From Comamonadaceae bacterium (GTDB lineage Bacteria; Pseudomonadota; Gammaproteobacteria; Burkholderiales; Rhodocyclaceae), in the NCBI GenBank assembly GCA_029255645.1, contig JANLJE010000034.1:1-34022 (forward strand): 34,022 nucleotides of DNA, read 5' to 3'. Both the position numbers and the translations under genes were made by a program. Under the pieces are notes generated by a model. It was not told where the DNA came from, did not search any database, and saw only the letters and a program-made list of their open reading frames with translations. Each line of letters opens with the position of its first letter. Position 1 is the stretch's first letter. Positions 24,431-32,276 of this stretch are shown here, piece after piece.

Positions 24431-27010
24431 ATGGAAATTTCCCGTATCCGCGCCCTGCGCGGTCCCAATCTCTGGAGCCGGCACACCTCCATCGAGGCCA
24501 TCGTCAGCTGTGAGGAAAGCGAGCGGCAACTGAGCCGTCATCATCCGCAATTCGAAACCCGCCTGCGGGCCCGCTTTCCCGAGATCGGCCTGGTTGCCCT
24601 GGCCGACACGGCCCAGACCTATTCCCTGGCCCACGCCCTGCAGCTGTCCGCCCTGGGGCTGCAGGTCAGCGCCGGCTGCCCGGTGACCTTCGGGCGCACC
24701 ACCCAGACCGTGGAGCCCGGGGTGTATCAGGTGGTGGTGGAATACACCGAGGAAGCCGTGGGCCGCCGCGCCCTGGCCCTGGCCGAGGACTTGTGCCGGG
24801 CCGCCCTCGCTGACAGGCCCTTTGATCTGGAAAAAGCCCTGGCCGAGCTGCGCGAACTCGACGAGGACGAGCGCCTGGGGCCCAGCACCGGCGCCATCGT
24901 CCATGCCGCCATCGTCCGCAACATTCCCTGCCGCCGCCTGACTTCCGGCAGCCTCGTGCAGTTCGGCTGGGGCAGCCGCCAGCGCCGCATCCAGGCGGCC
25001 GAGATCGACCAGACCAGCGCCATTGCCGAGGCCATCGCCCAGGACAAGGATCTGACCAAGGATCTGCTCCGGGCCGCCGGGGTGCCCGTGCCCCTGGGGC
25101 GGGCCGTGCAGGATGCCGAAGAGGCCTGGGCCGCCGCCCAGGAAATCGGCGGGGCGGTGGTGGTCAAGCCCCAGGACGGCAACCAGGGCAAGGGGGTGGC
25201 GGTGAATCTCGGCAGCCGCGCGGAAGTGCTGGCCGCCTATGCCGTGGCAGCCGGGATCAGCTCGAAGGTGCTGGTGGAACGCTACCTGCCGGGCCAGGAT
25301 TTTCGCCTCCTGGTGGTGGGCAAACAGATGGTGGCCGCCGCCCGGCGCGATCCGCCCCAGGTGATCGGCGACGGCGTGCATACCATCCGCGAACTGGTCG
25401 ATCAGGTCAATAGCGACCCGCGCCGGGGGGAAGGCCATGGCACGGCGCTCACCAAGATCCGCTTCGATGACATCGCCCTCGCCACCCTGGAAAAGCAGGG
25501 CTACCAGGCCGACAGCGTGCCCCCCAAGGGCGCCCTCGTGGCGCTCCGTAACAATGCCAACCTGTCGACCGGGGGCGCCGCCACCGATGTCACCGACGAT
25601 GTGCACCCCGAACTCGCCGCCCGGGCCGTGGATGCGGCCCAGATGGTGGGGCTCGACATCTGCGGCGTGGATGTGGTCTGCCAGACCGTGCTGAAACCGC
25701 TGGAAGAGCAGGGCGGCGGCATCGTCGAAGTGAATGCGGCGCCGGGCCTGCGCATGCATCTGCAACCTTCCTTCGGGCGCGGCCGGCCGGTCGGCGAGGC
25801 GATCATTTCCCTCTTGTTCGAGGACGGCAACAATGGCCGCATTCCCGTGGTGGCCGTGGCCGGCACCAACGGCAAGACCACCACCGTGCGCCTGATTTCC
25901 CATTTGCTCACCGGCAACGGGCTGCGCGTCGGCATGACCACCACCGACGGGGTTTACATCCAGGATAAACGCATCGACACCGGGGACTGCAGCGGCCCAC
26001 GGAGCGCCCGCAACGTGCTCATGCACCCGGAGGTCGATGCCGCGGTGCTGGAAACCGCCCGGGGCGGCGTGCTGCGCGAAGGGCTGGGTTTTGACCGCTG
26101 CAATGTCGCCGTGGTCACCAATATCGGCCAGGGCGACCATCTCGGCCTGGCCTACATCAACAGCGTCGAGGACCTGGCCGTGGTGAAGCGGGTCATCGTC
26201 GAGAACGTGGCGCCGGACGGCATGGCCGTGCTCAATGCCACCGACCCGGTGGTGGCGAAGATGGCCGAACACTGTCCGGGCGGCGTCACCTTCTTTGCCC
26301 AGGACCCGCATCATCCGGTGCTGTCCACCCACCTCGCCCAAGGCAAGCGGGGGCTTTATGTCGCCGACGGCCAGATCGTCTGCTTTGCCGGGGGCGAAGA
26401 GCAGCAGCGCCTGGCCCTGGCCCAGGTGCCCCTCACCCAGGGCGGCCGCATCGGTTTCCAGGTCGATAACGTCCTGGCTGCCGTGGGCGCCGCCTGGGCC
26501 CTGGGCCTCGACTGGCTCACCATCCGCCGCCAGCTCTCGAGTTTCGTCAGCGATGCCAGCACCGCGCCGGGCCGTTTCAACCTGTTCGACTACAAGGGCG
26601 CTACCCTGATCGCCGATTACGGCCACAACCCGGATGCCATCCAGGCGCTGGTGCAGGCCATCGCGACCCTGCCTTCGCGGCGCCGGGTGGTGGTCATCAG
26701 CGGGGCGGGGGACCGGCGTGACGAGGACATCCGCCAGCAGACCCGGATCCTTGGCGCCGCCTTTGACGATGTGATTCTCTATCAGGACCAGTGTCAGCGC
26801 GGCCGGGCCGATGGCGAGGTGCTGAGCCTGCTGCGCCAGGGCCTGGAAGGGGCGAGCCGCACCACCCATGTGGATGAGGTGCGGGGCGAGTTTCTGGCCA
26901 TCGACCGGGCCCTGGAGCGGCTGGGCGAAGGGGACATCTGCCTGATCCTGGTGGATCAGGTGGAAGAAGCCCTGGCTCATATCGCCAGCCGGGTACAGCC
27001 GTCCGCATGA
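24431..27010 (+). CDS. cphA: Cyanophycin synthetase
   Basis: ATP-dependent polymerase that adds Asp to the backbone and Arg to its side chains, making cyanophycin granules for nitrogen storage. It has 859 residues, full length. After an N-terminal domain (about 1-160) come the ATP-grasp domain (VVVKPQDGNQGKGV, EVNAAPGLRMHLQP) and the complete Mur-ligase-like domain: P-loop GTNGKTTT (about 478), VLETARGGVLREGL, NIGQGDHLG, and the C-terminal GRFNLFDYKG and ADYGHNPDAI. The HxxEH position reads HALQL (His68, Gln71, Leu72), so the N-domain metal site is lost. ATG 24431 has GAGG upstream. Its stop overlaps the acyltransferase start. No cyanophycinase gene lies in the window. Confidence 0.96.
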   Translation: MEISRIRALRGPNLWSRHTSIEAIVSCEESERQLSRHHPQFETRLRARFPEIGLVALADTAQTYSLAHALQLSALGLQVSAGCPVTFGRTTQTVEPGVYQVVVEYTEEAVGRRALALAEDLCRAALADRPFDLEKALAELRELDEDERLGPSTGAIVHAAIVRNIPCRRLTSGSLVQFGWGSRQRRIQAAEIDQTSAIAEAIAQDKDLTKDLLRAAGVPVPLGRAVQDAEEAWAAAQEIGGAVVVKPQDGNQGKGVAVNLGSRAEVLAAYAVAAGISSKVLVERYLPGQDFRLLVVGKQMVAAARRDPPQVIGDGVHTIRELVDQVNSDPRRGEGHGTALTKIRFDDIALATLEKQGYQADSVPPKGALVALRNNANLSTGGAATDVTDDVHPELAARAVDAAQMVGLDICGVDVVCQTVLKPLEEQGGGIVEVNAAPGLRMHLQPSFGRGRPVGEAIISLLFEDGNNGRIPVVAVAGTNGKTTTVRLISHLLTGNGLRVGMTTTDGVYIQDKRIDTGDCSGPRSARNVLMHPEVDAAVLETARGGVLREGLGFDRCNVAVVTNIGQGDHLGLAYINSVEDLAVVKRVIVENVAPDGMAVLNATDPVVAKMAEHCPGGVTFFAQDPHHPVLSTHLAQGKRGLYVADGQIVCFAGGEEQQRLALAQVPLTQGGRIGFQVDNVLAAVGAAWALGLDWLTIRRQLSSFVSDASTAPGRFNLFDYKGATLIADYGHNPDAIQALVQAIATLPSRRRVVVISGAGDRRDEDIRQQTRILGAAFDDVILYQDQCQRGRADGEVLSLLRQGLEGASRTTHVDEVRGEFLAIDRALERLGEGDICLILVDQVEEALAHIASRVQPSA

Positions 27011-28056
27011 GCGGCCCCGCTCAGCGCCTGGTCTTTGTCGATCTGCTCAAGGCGGGTGCGGTGCAACTGGTGGTGTTGCACCACCTGGCCTTGTACGGCC
27101 CCCTTTCGGATTCGGCGGCAGAACTGCTGCCCGAACTGATGGCATGGCTGAGCCAGCAGGCCCGCATCGCGGTGCAGGTGTTTCTCGTGGTGGGCGGCTT
27201 TCTGGCGGCCCGTGGCCTTGCGCCCGATGGCGTCTGGAAGCCGGGTCGCCGGCTGCTGCCCCTGATCGCGCAGCGCTACCTGCGCCTGGCCGGCCCCTAT
27301 GTGATCGCCCTGATGCTGGCCGTGGCCGGTTCTGCCCTGGCCAGCCAGTGGATGGAGCACGATTCCATCCCGGCGCCGCCGGGGCCGGGGCAGTTCCTGG
27401 CCCATGTGCTGCTGTTGCATGACCTGCTTGGTTTCGAGGCGCTCTCCGCCGGGGTCTGGTACGTGGCGATCGACTTTCAGCTTTACAGCTTGTTGGTGCT
27501 GCTGCTCTGGCTGGGGCAAACCGGCAGGTGGCGCGGGCCGATCCTGGTGACGGCGCTGGTGCTGGCCTCCCTGTTTCATTTCAACCGGGATGCCGACTGG
27601 GATGTCCTGGCCCTGTACTTTTTCGGGTCCTACGGACTCGGCGCCCTGGCCTGGTGGTGCACAAGGCAAGCCGGAAACAGATGGCTGGGGGTGCTGACGC
27701 TGGCTCTGGCCTGCCTGGCGCTGGCTCTGGACTTCCGCAGCCGCATTGCCGTCGCCCTGATCGTCGCGACGAGTCTGGCCATGGTGCAGTTCAGCGGCCT
27801 GCAGCAACGCTGGGCCGGTCATCCGCTGATCGCCTGGCTTTCCCGTATTGCTTACGGAGTATTCCTGGTTCATTTCCCGGTTTGCCTGGTGGTGAATGCG
27901 GCCTTCACCCGTTTCGTGCCGCTGACGCCTGAACGGGCGCTGTTGGGCATGGCCCTGGCCTGGGCGTTCAGCCTCCTGGCTGGGGCCCTGTTCCATTACC
28001 GGGTTGAGCAGGGCGTCGGCTGGCGTGGATTTGTGCGCCTGGATCCGGCCGGGTGA
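27007..28056 (+). CDS. Membrane acyltransferase 3 family protein
   Basis: A 349-residue integral membrane protein of the acyltransferase 3 family (OafA/NodX type), with about ten hydrophobic segments. The N-terminus RLVFVDLLKAGAVQLVVLHH has the family's histidine-containing first helix, and the central WYVAIDFQLYSLLVLLLW and the late IAYGVFLVHFPVCLV are typical. Such enzymes transfer acyl groups across or at the inner membrane to sugars, lipids or proteins. ATG 27007 overlaps the cphA stop (ATGA), so it is co-translated with cphA. A link to cyanophycin metabolism is suggested only by this coupling; the acceptor is unknown. The gene ends 134 bases before rcnB-like. Confidence 0.82.
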   Translation: MSGPAQRLVFVDLLKAGAVQLVVLHHLALYGPLSDSAAELLPELMAWLSQQARIAVQVFLVVGGFLAARGLAPDGVWKPGRRLLPLIAQRYLRLAGPYVIALMLAVAGSALASQWMEHDSIPAPPGPGQFLAHVLLLHDLLGFEALSAGVWYVAIDFQLYSLLVLLLWLGQTGRWRGPILVTALVLASLFHFNRDADWDVLALYFFGSYGLGALAWWCTRQAGNRWLGVLTLALACLALALDFRSRIAVALIVATSLAMVQFSGLQQRWAGHPLIAWLSRIAYGVFLVHFPVCLVVNAAFTRFVPLTPERALLGMALAWAFSLLAGALFHYRVEQGVGWRGFVRLDPAG

Positions 28057-28190
28057 GGTTTGCAAAAGTGGGCAATCAAAAGTTGCCAATCCTTTGTTTG
28101 CGATTCACCGTCCTGGGCATAGACTTCATCGACCCGCACCCCAAAAGCAGCACCACGAGCCGTGGCTGCGTTTCTCACTGGAGGCACATC

Positions 28191-28769
28191 ATGCAGAAAA
28201 ACGAATTCAACTCCCTCAAGGCGGCAATCCTTGGCCTGGCCCTGGGCTTGATGGCGACCCCCGTACTGGCCGACAAGCCGGATCACGCCGGGCAGGGCGG
28301 CGCCCAGCATGGCGAACGGGGGCAGAATCAAAAAGACCACAAGGGACGCGGGGAGAACCAGCAGGGCAAGGGGCATGGGGTGCAGCACGAATACTCCACC
28401 CAGGACCGGCGTGATGACCGGGGCCATGATGGTGACCGGGGCCATTCACCTGCCGGCACCTACTTTCACGCGGACAAGCGGGTCGTGGTGCGCGACTACT
28501 TCGACCATGAAATCCGTTCCGGCCATTGCCCACCGGGCCTGGCCAAGAAGCACAACGGCTGTCAGCCCCCCGGACAAGCCAGGAAATGGCGTAAAGGCTA
28601 CCCCTTGCCCCGGGATGTGGTCTATTACGATCTGCCTGAAGCCCTCATCATCCAGTTGGGCCGTCCGCCCGCCTCGCATCGCTATGTCCGGGTCGGCGCC
28701 GACATCCTGCTGATCGCCATCGGCAGCGGCATGGTGGTCGATGCCATCGAGGATCTGGGAAATCTGTGA
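28191..28769 (+). CDS. RcnB/CigR-family exported protein
   Basis: A 192-residue protein with a Sec signal peptide (LKAAILGLALGLMATPVLA). A long hydrophilic linker (about residues 30-100) is rich in His, Gly, Asp, Arg and Gln, and the conserved C-terminal domain has CPPGLAKKHNGCQPPGQARK, YPLPRDVVYYDLP and a hydrophobic end (ADILLIAIGSGMVVDAI). This is the RcnB family: in Escherichia coli RcnB tunes nickel/cobalt export, and CigR is an effector regulator in Salmonella. The His-rich linker fits metal binding, but no metal transporter is nearby. ATG 28191 has GGAGG six bases upstream; an in-frame extension to 28053 would bury the signal peptide. Confidence 0.82.
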   Translation: MQKNEFNSLKAAILGLALGLMATPVLADKPDHAGQGGAQHGERGQNQKDHKGRGENQQGKGHGVQHEYSTQDRRDDRGHDGDRGHSPAGTYFHADKRVVVRDYFDHEIRSGHCPPGLAKKHNGCQPPGQARKWRKGYPLPRDVVYYDLPEALIIQLGRPPASHRYVRVGADILLIAIGSGMVVDAIEDLGNL

Positions 28770-28780
28770 AAGGCGGGTCG

Positions 28781-29164
28781 ATGCCGCTGCCAAACCGTTT
28801 TTCAAACCAGGGCTGCCCCTTCTTTGCCCTCTTCTTTGCCCTCTTTCTTGCCTTCTTCCTGGCCGTTGTGCCTTGCCCGGTCATGGCGCAGCAAGAGGAC
28901 TTGGCGATGCCCGATGCGAAGGCGACGGACAGTAAATTCCTGGAAAAGGAACTGCAATCCCTCGATTGGGCCCAGTTCAGCTTCGTGTTGCACAGCGTGC
29001 CGCAGCTTCGCGCCGAGGTGGATGCTTACGGTCCCCTGGGCTGGCAGTATGTGGAGCGCCATTACCGCCGTTATGGCTGGAGCCGTTCCCTCGACAAGCT
29101 CGATCAAGCCCGGCGGCGCGAACTGGCGGATCTCATCGTCCGGGCCAGGGCCGTTACCCGCTGA
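28781..29164 (+). CDS. Hypothetical exported protein
   Basis: A 127-residue protein with a very hydrophobic, Phe-rich signal peptide (PFFALFFALFLAFFLAVV) and likely cleavage after VMA. The mature part is about 90 residues, charged and helical, with DWAQFSFVLHSVPQLRAE, GPLGWQYVERHYRRYGWS and a basic C-terminus. I do not recognise the family. ATG 28781 has AAAGGCGGG upstream; the alternative GTG 28766 overlaps the rcnB-like stop (GTGA), and either start suggests co-transcription with that gene. The signal peptide is encoded by repeated ctttgcc units, probably a low-complexity duplication. It ends 11 bases before hslR. Confidence 0.65.
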   Translation: MPLPNRFSNQGCPFFALFFALFLAFFLAVVPCPVMAQQEDLAMPDAKATDSKFLEKELQSLDWAQFSFVLHSVPQLRAEVDAYGPLGWQYVERHYRRYGWSRSLDKLDQARRRELADLIVRARAVTR

Positions 29165-29175
29165 CCGGAGTCCGC

Positions 29176-29544
29176 ATGCGTCTCGACAAATGGCTCTGGG
29201 CCGCCCGCTTTTTCAAGACCCGCAGTCTGGCCAGCACAGCGGTAGCCGGCGGCAAGGTGCGGCTCAATGGCCTCTCGCCCAAACCTGCCAAGGAAGTGAA
29301 GCCGGGGGACGAACTGCAGATTCGGGCCGGGGAACAACTCTGGACCGTGATCGTCCAGGGCCTTTGCGAACAGCGCCGCCCGGCCCCGGAAGCCCGGCTG
29401 CTCTATCAGGAAACCCCGGAAAGCCAGCAGGAGCGGGAGCGCCAGGCCGAATTGCGCAAGGTGGCGCCCGCCCCTCTGGCCGATCACAAGGGGCGGCCCA
29501 CCAAGCGGGAGCGGCGCCAGCTCATCACCTTCCGTCAGGGCTGA
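29176..29544 (+). CDS. hslR: Heat shock protein Hsp15 (S4 RNA-binding domain)
   Basis: A 122-residue S4-domain protein. Hsp15 binds free 50S subunits that carry a nascent chain after translation has aborted and helps recycle them. MRLDKWLWAARFFKTRSLA at the N-terminus is the S4 start and GGKVRLNGLSPKPAKEVKPG is the RNA-binding loop. The basic C-terminal tail (GRPTKRERRQL) is typical. ATG 29176 has CGGAG at 29166-29170. It is slightly shorter than the 133-residue E. coli protein. It follows the two exported-protein genes closely and is probably transcribed with them. Confidence 0.93.
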   Translation: MRLDKWLWAARFFKTRSLASTAVAGGKVRLNGLSPKPAKEVKPGDELQIRAGEQLWTVIVQGLCEQRRPAPEARLLYQETPESQQERERQAELRKVAPAPLADHKGRPTKRERRQLITFRQG

Positions 29545-29604
29545 CGGGGCCCCAACCCCCGCCATTCTCCCGGCGCCGCTCAACGCCAGCCAACCCCGCC
29601 CTGA

Positions 29605-29626
29605 AAGTGGGCATCAAGTGGGCATC
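29605..29626. repeat. 11-bp direct duplication
   Basis: Two exact copies of aagtgggcatc (29605-29615 and 29616-29626) follow hslR. Confidence 0.8.
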
Positions 29627-29752
29627 CTGAGTCTCGACGAGGCCGTGCAGCAAGGCATTTCCCGCTGCCAGGACAAGCAGCAGGCCGCCGCCAGCCTGCG
29701 CCGGATTCTGGCGGGTCTCCCGGGGTTTGGATACCCGCATCGAAGCCCGGCG

Positions 29753-29783
29753 TTGACTGGGGTGCGCCGGGTAGGGATATACT
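29753..29783 (+). promoter_or_regulatory. Probable promoter of icd
   Basis: TTGACT (29753-29758) and TATACT (29778-29783) both match five of six consensus bases, but the spacer is 19 bp, longer than ideal. It would give a leader of about 155 bases containing both repeats before the icd start at 29946. Confidence 0.45.
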
Positions 29784-29842
29784 TCCGATCTTGCCGCCAG
29801 ACCGAGGGCGAGGGAATGCGCACTGCCAGAGCGGGAGCGCAA

Positions 29843-29890
29843 CCGGAGTTGCAACCCGGAGTTGCAACCCGGAGTTGCAACCTGGAGTTG
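29843..29890. repeat. 13-bp tandem repeat in the icd leader
   Basis: Three copies of ccggagttgcaac (29843-29855, 29856-29868, 29869-29881) and a diverged partial copy (29882-29890). Confidence 0.9.
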
Positions 29891-29906
29891 GTCTGGCCCG
29901 GATCAA

Positions 29907-29936
29907 TCAATCAAAACCGAGTCAATCAAAACCGAG
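29907..29936. repeat. 15-bp tandem repeat reaching the icd ribosome-binding site
   Basis: Two exact copies of tcaatcaaaaccgag (29907-29921, 29922-29936). The end of the second copy supplies the first part of the GAGGG ribosome-binding site (29934-29938) for ATG 29946. Confidence 0.9.
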
Positions 29937-29945
29937 GGAATGTCA

Positions 29946-32189
29946 ATGGCTTCAGGGAAATCCAAGATCATCTACACACTCACGGACGAAGCGCCGCTCC
30001 TGGCGACCTGTGCGTTCTTGCCGATCATCCGGACCTTCACGGGTCCCGCCGGCATCGAAATCGAGAAGGCGGACATTTCCGTTTCTGCTCGTGTTCTCGC
30101 CGAATTCCCTGAATATCTGACCGAAGCGCAGCGCGTTCCCAATACCTTGTCCGAACTGGGCAAGATGACCCTGGACCCCGACGTCAACATCATCAAGCTG
30201 CCCAACATCAGTGCTTCCCTGGCGCAGTTGAAGGCCTGCATCAAGGAACTGCAGGAGAAGGGCTACGCCATTCCCGACTATCCTGAAGCGCCTTCCAGTG
30301 ACGAGGAAAAGGCCATCAAGGCCCGCTACGACAAGTGCCTGGGCTCTGCCGTGAATCCGGTGCTGCGCGAGGGGAATTCGGACCGTCGTGCGCCCCGGGC
30401 GGTAAAGGAATACGCCCGCCGCCACCCCCATGCCATGGGTGAATGGAAGCAGTGGTCCCAGACCCATGTTTCCCACATGAATGGCGGTGACTTCTACCAC
30501 GGGGAAAAGTCGATGACCCTGGACAAGGCCCGCCGCGTGCGCATGGAGCTGATCGCCAGGGGCGGCAGGATCACCGTGCTCAAGCCCGAGACCCGGCTGC
30601 TGGAAGGCGAGATCATCGACTCCATGTTCATGAGCAAGAAGGCGCTGTGTGATTTTTATGAGCGGCAACTGGAAGACTGCCGCGAAGCCGGCATCCTCTT
30701 TTCCCTGCACGTCAAGGCCACCATGATGAAGGTGTCCCATCCCATCGTGTTTGGCCACTGCGTCAGGATCTACTACAAGGATGCCTTCGAGAAGCACGCC
30801 AAGACTTTTGCCGAACTGGGCGTCAATGTGAATAACGGCATGGTGGATCTGTACGAGAAGATCAAGACCCTGCCCGAATCCAAGCGCGACGAGATCATCC
30901 GCGACCTGCATGCCTGCCAGGAGCACCGGCCCCGTCTGGCCATGGTGGATTCGGCCAAGGGCATCACCAACTTCCATTCGCCCAACGACATCATCGTCGA
31001 TGCCTCCATGCCGGCCATGATCCGCGCCGGCGGCAAGATGTGGGGGGCCGATGGCAAGCAGTACGATGCCAAGGCCGTCATGCCTGAATCCACCTTCGCC
31101 CGCATCTATCAGGAGATGATCAACTTCTGCAAGTGGCACGGCAATTTCGACCCCCGCACCATGGGAACCGTGCCCAACGTCGGTCTGATGGCCCAGCAGG
31201 CCGAGGAATATGGTTCCCATGACAAGACCTTCGAGATTCCCGAAGCGGGCATCGCCAACATCGTCGACATCGACACCGGGGAAGTGCTGCTGACCCAGAA
31301 TGTGGAAGAGGGCGACATCTGGCGCATGTGCCAGGTCAAGGATGCGCCGATCCGCGACTGGGTGAAGCTGGCCGTGACCCGTGCCCGCAACTCCGGCATG
31401 CCCGCCGTGTTCTGGCTCGATCCCTATCGTCCGCATGAAAACGAGCTGATCAAGAAGGTCGAGAAGTATCTGGCCGAGCATGACACCACCGGTCTTGAAA
31501 TCCACCTCATGTCCCAGGTGCGCGCCATGCGTTACACCCTGGAACGAGTCTTCCGCGGCCTCGACACCATCTCCGTCACCGGCAACATCCTGCGCGACTA
31601 TTTGACCGACCTGTTCCCGATCATGGAACTGGGCACCTCCGCCAAGATGCTCTCGATCGTGCCCTTGATGGCAGGGGGCGGCATGTATGAAACCGGCGCT
31701 GGCGGTTCTGCCCCCAAGCATGTGCAGCAACTGGTCCAGGAAAACCACCTGCGCTGGGATTCCCTCGGCGAGTATCTGGCCTTGGCGGCCTCCCTGGAGG
31801 ACCTCGGCATCAAGGTAGACAATCCGCGCGCCCGGCTGCTGGCCAAGACCCTCGATGCCGCCACCGGCAAGCTGCTCGATAACGACAAGTCTCCCTCTCC
31901 CAAGACCGGCGAGCTGGATAACCGCGGCTCCCAGTTCTATCTGGCCATGTACTGGGCCCAGGAACTGGCGGCCCAAAAGGAAGATGCCGAACTGGCCGCC
32001 CATTTCGCCAAGCTGGCAAAGACCCTCACCGAGAACGAAGCCCAGATCGTGGCCGAGATGAAGACGGTGCAGGGTAAGCCCGTGGATATCGGCGGCTATT
32101 ACAAGGCCGATCCGGAAAAGTGCAAGGCGGTCATGCGCCCGAGCCCCACCTTCAATGCCGCGCTGAAATCGGTCCGGGCGGCAGCCTGA
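29946..32189 (+). CDS. icd: Monomeric NADP-dependent isocitrate dehydrogenase
   Basis: Cytoplasmic TCA-cycle enzyme that oxidatively decarboxylates isocitrate to 2-oxoglutarate with NADP. It has 747 residues, the size of the monomeric (IDH-II) type, which is unrelated in length to the 45-kDa dimeric enzyme. Family segments include [20 protein letters not shown] at the N-terminus, [38 protein letters not shown] and [16 protein letters not shown] 29946 is preferred because GAGGG is seven bases upstream; ATG 29940, also in frame, is only one base from it. It is followed by a strong terminator facing convergent metY. The repeats in its leader are the unusual feature. Confidence 0.96.
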   Translation: MASGKSKIIYTLTDEAPLLATCAFLPIIRTFTGPAGIEIEKADISVSARVLAEFPEYLTEAQRVPNTLSELGKMTLDPDVNIIKLPNISASLAQLKACIKELQEKGYAIPDYPEAPSSDEEKAIKARYDKCLGSAVNPVLREGNSDRRAPRAVKEYARRHPHAMGEWKQWSQTHVSHMNGGDFYHGEKSMTLDKARRVRMELIARGGRITVLKPETRLLEGEIIDSMFMSKKALCDFYERQLEDCREAGILFSLHVKATMMKVSHPIVFGHCVRIYYKDAFEKHAKTFAELGVNVNNGMVDLYEKIKTLPESKRDEIIRDLHACQEHRPRLAMVDSAKGITNFHSPNDIIVDASMPAMIRAGGKMWGADGKQYDAKAVMPESTFARIYQEMINFCKWHGNFDPRTMGTVPNVGLMAQQAEEYGSHDKTFEIPEAGIANIVDIDTGEVLLTQNVEEGDIWRMCQVKDAPIRDWVKLAVTRARNSGMPAVFWLDPYRPHENELIKKVEKYLAEHDTTGLEIHLMSQVRAMRYTLERVFRGLDTISVTGNILRDYLTDLFPIMELGTSAKMLSIVPLMAGGGMYETGAGGSAPKHVQQLVQENHLRWDSLGEYLALAASLEDLGIKVDNPRARLLAKTLDAATGKLLDNDKSPSPKTGELDNRGSQFYLAMYWAQELAAQKEDAELAAHFAKLAKTLTENEAQIVAEMKTVQGKPVDIGGYYKADPEKCKAVMRPSPTFNAALKSVRAAA

Positions 32190-32205
32190 GCGGCTTTGCA
32201 GCAGG

Positions 32206-32242
32206 AAAAACGCCAGGGCGGCTGACCCCTGGCGTTTTTTTT
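32206..32242. terminator. Bidirectional terminator between icd and metY
   Basis: AAAAACGCCAGGG (32206-32218) and CCCTGGCGTTTTT (32227-32239) are perfect inverted repeats with an eight-base loop. The A-run on one side and T-run (to 32242) on the other allow it to end both convergent transcripts. Confidence 0.93.
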
Positions 32243-32262
32243 ACCCCTTGTTTTACCCCTTG
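32239..32262. repeat. 12-bp tandem duplication next to the terminator
   Basis: Two exact copies of ttttaccccttg (32239-32250, 32251-32262) lie between the terminator and the metY stop. Confidence 0.8.
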
Positions 32263-32276
32263 GGCAGGGGCGGGTT

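Larger units (their letters stand above)
29545..29945. other. Repeat-rich 401-base spacer upstream of icd
   Basis: No gene is supportable here. A short plus-strand frame from 29618 has no family resemblance and runs through two repeats. The spacer holds an 11-bp duplication, a probable promoter, a 13-bp repeat and a 15-bp repeat, all listed separately. Confidence 0.6.

Noticed and set aside
24185-26980. A 931-residue minus-strand frame opposite cphA (and similar ones opposite cphA', phaC and icd)
   Set aside because: Antisense shadows of high-GC genes: no ribosome sites, no family motifs, and composition typical of reversed codons.
29618-30112. A 164-residue frame before and overlapping icd
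   Set aside because: Its second half is repeat DNA and out-of-frame icd; no family resemblance.
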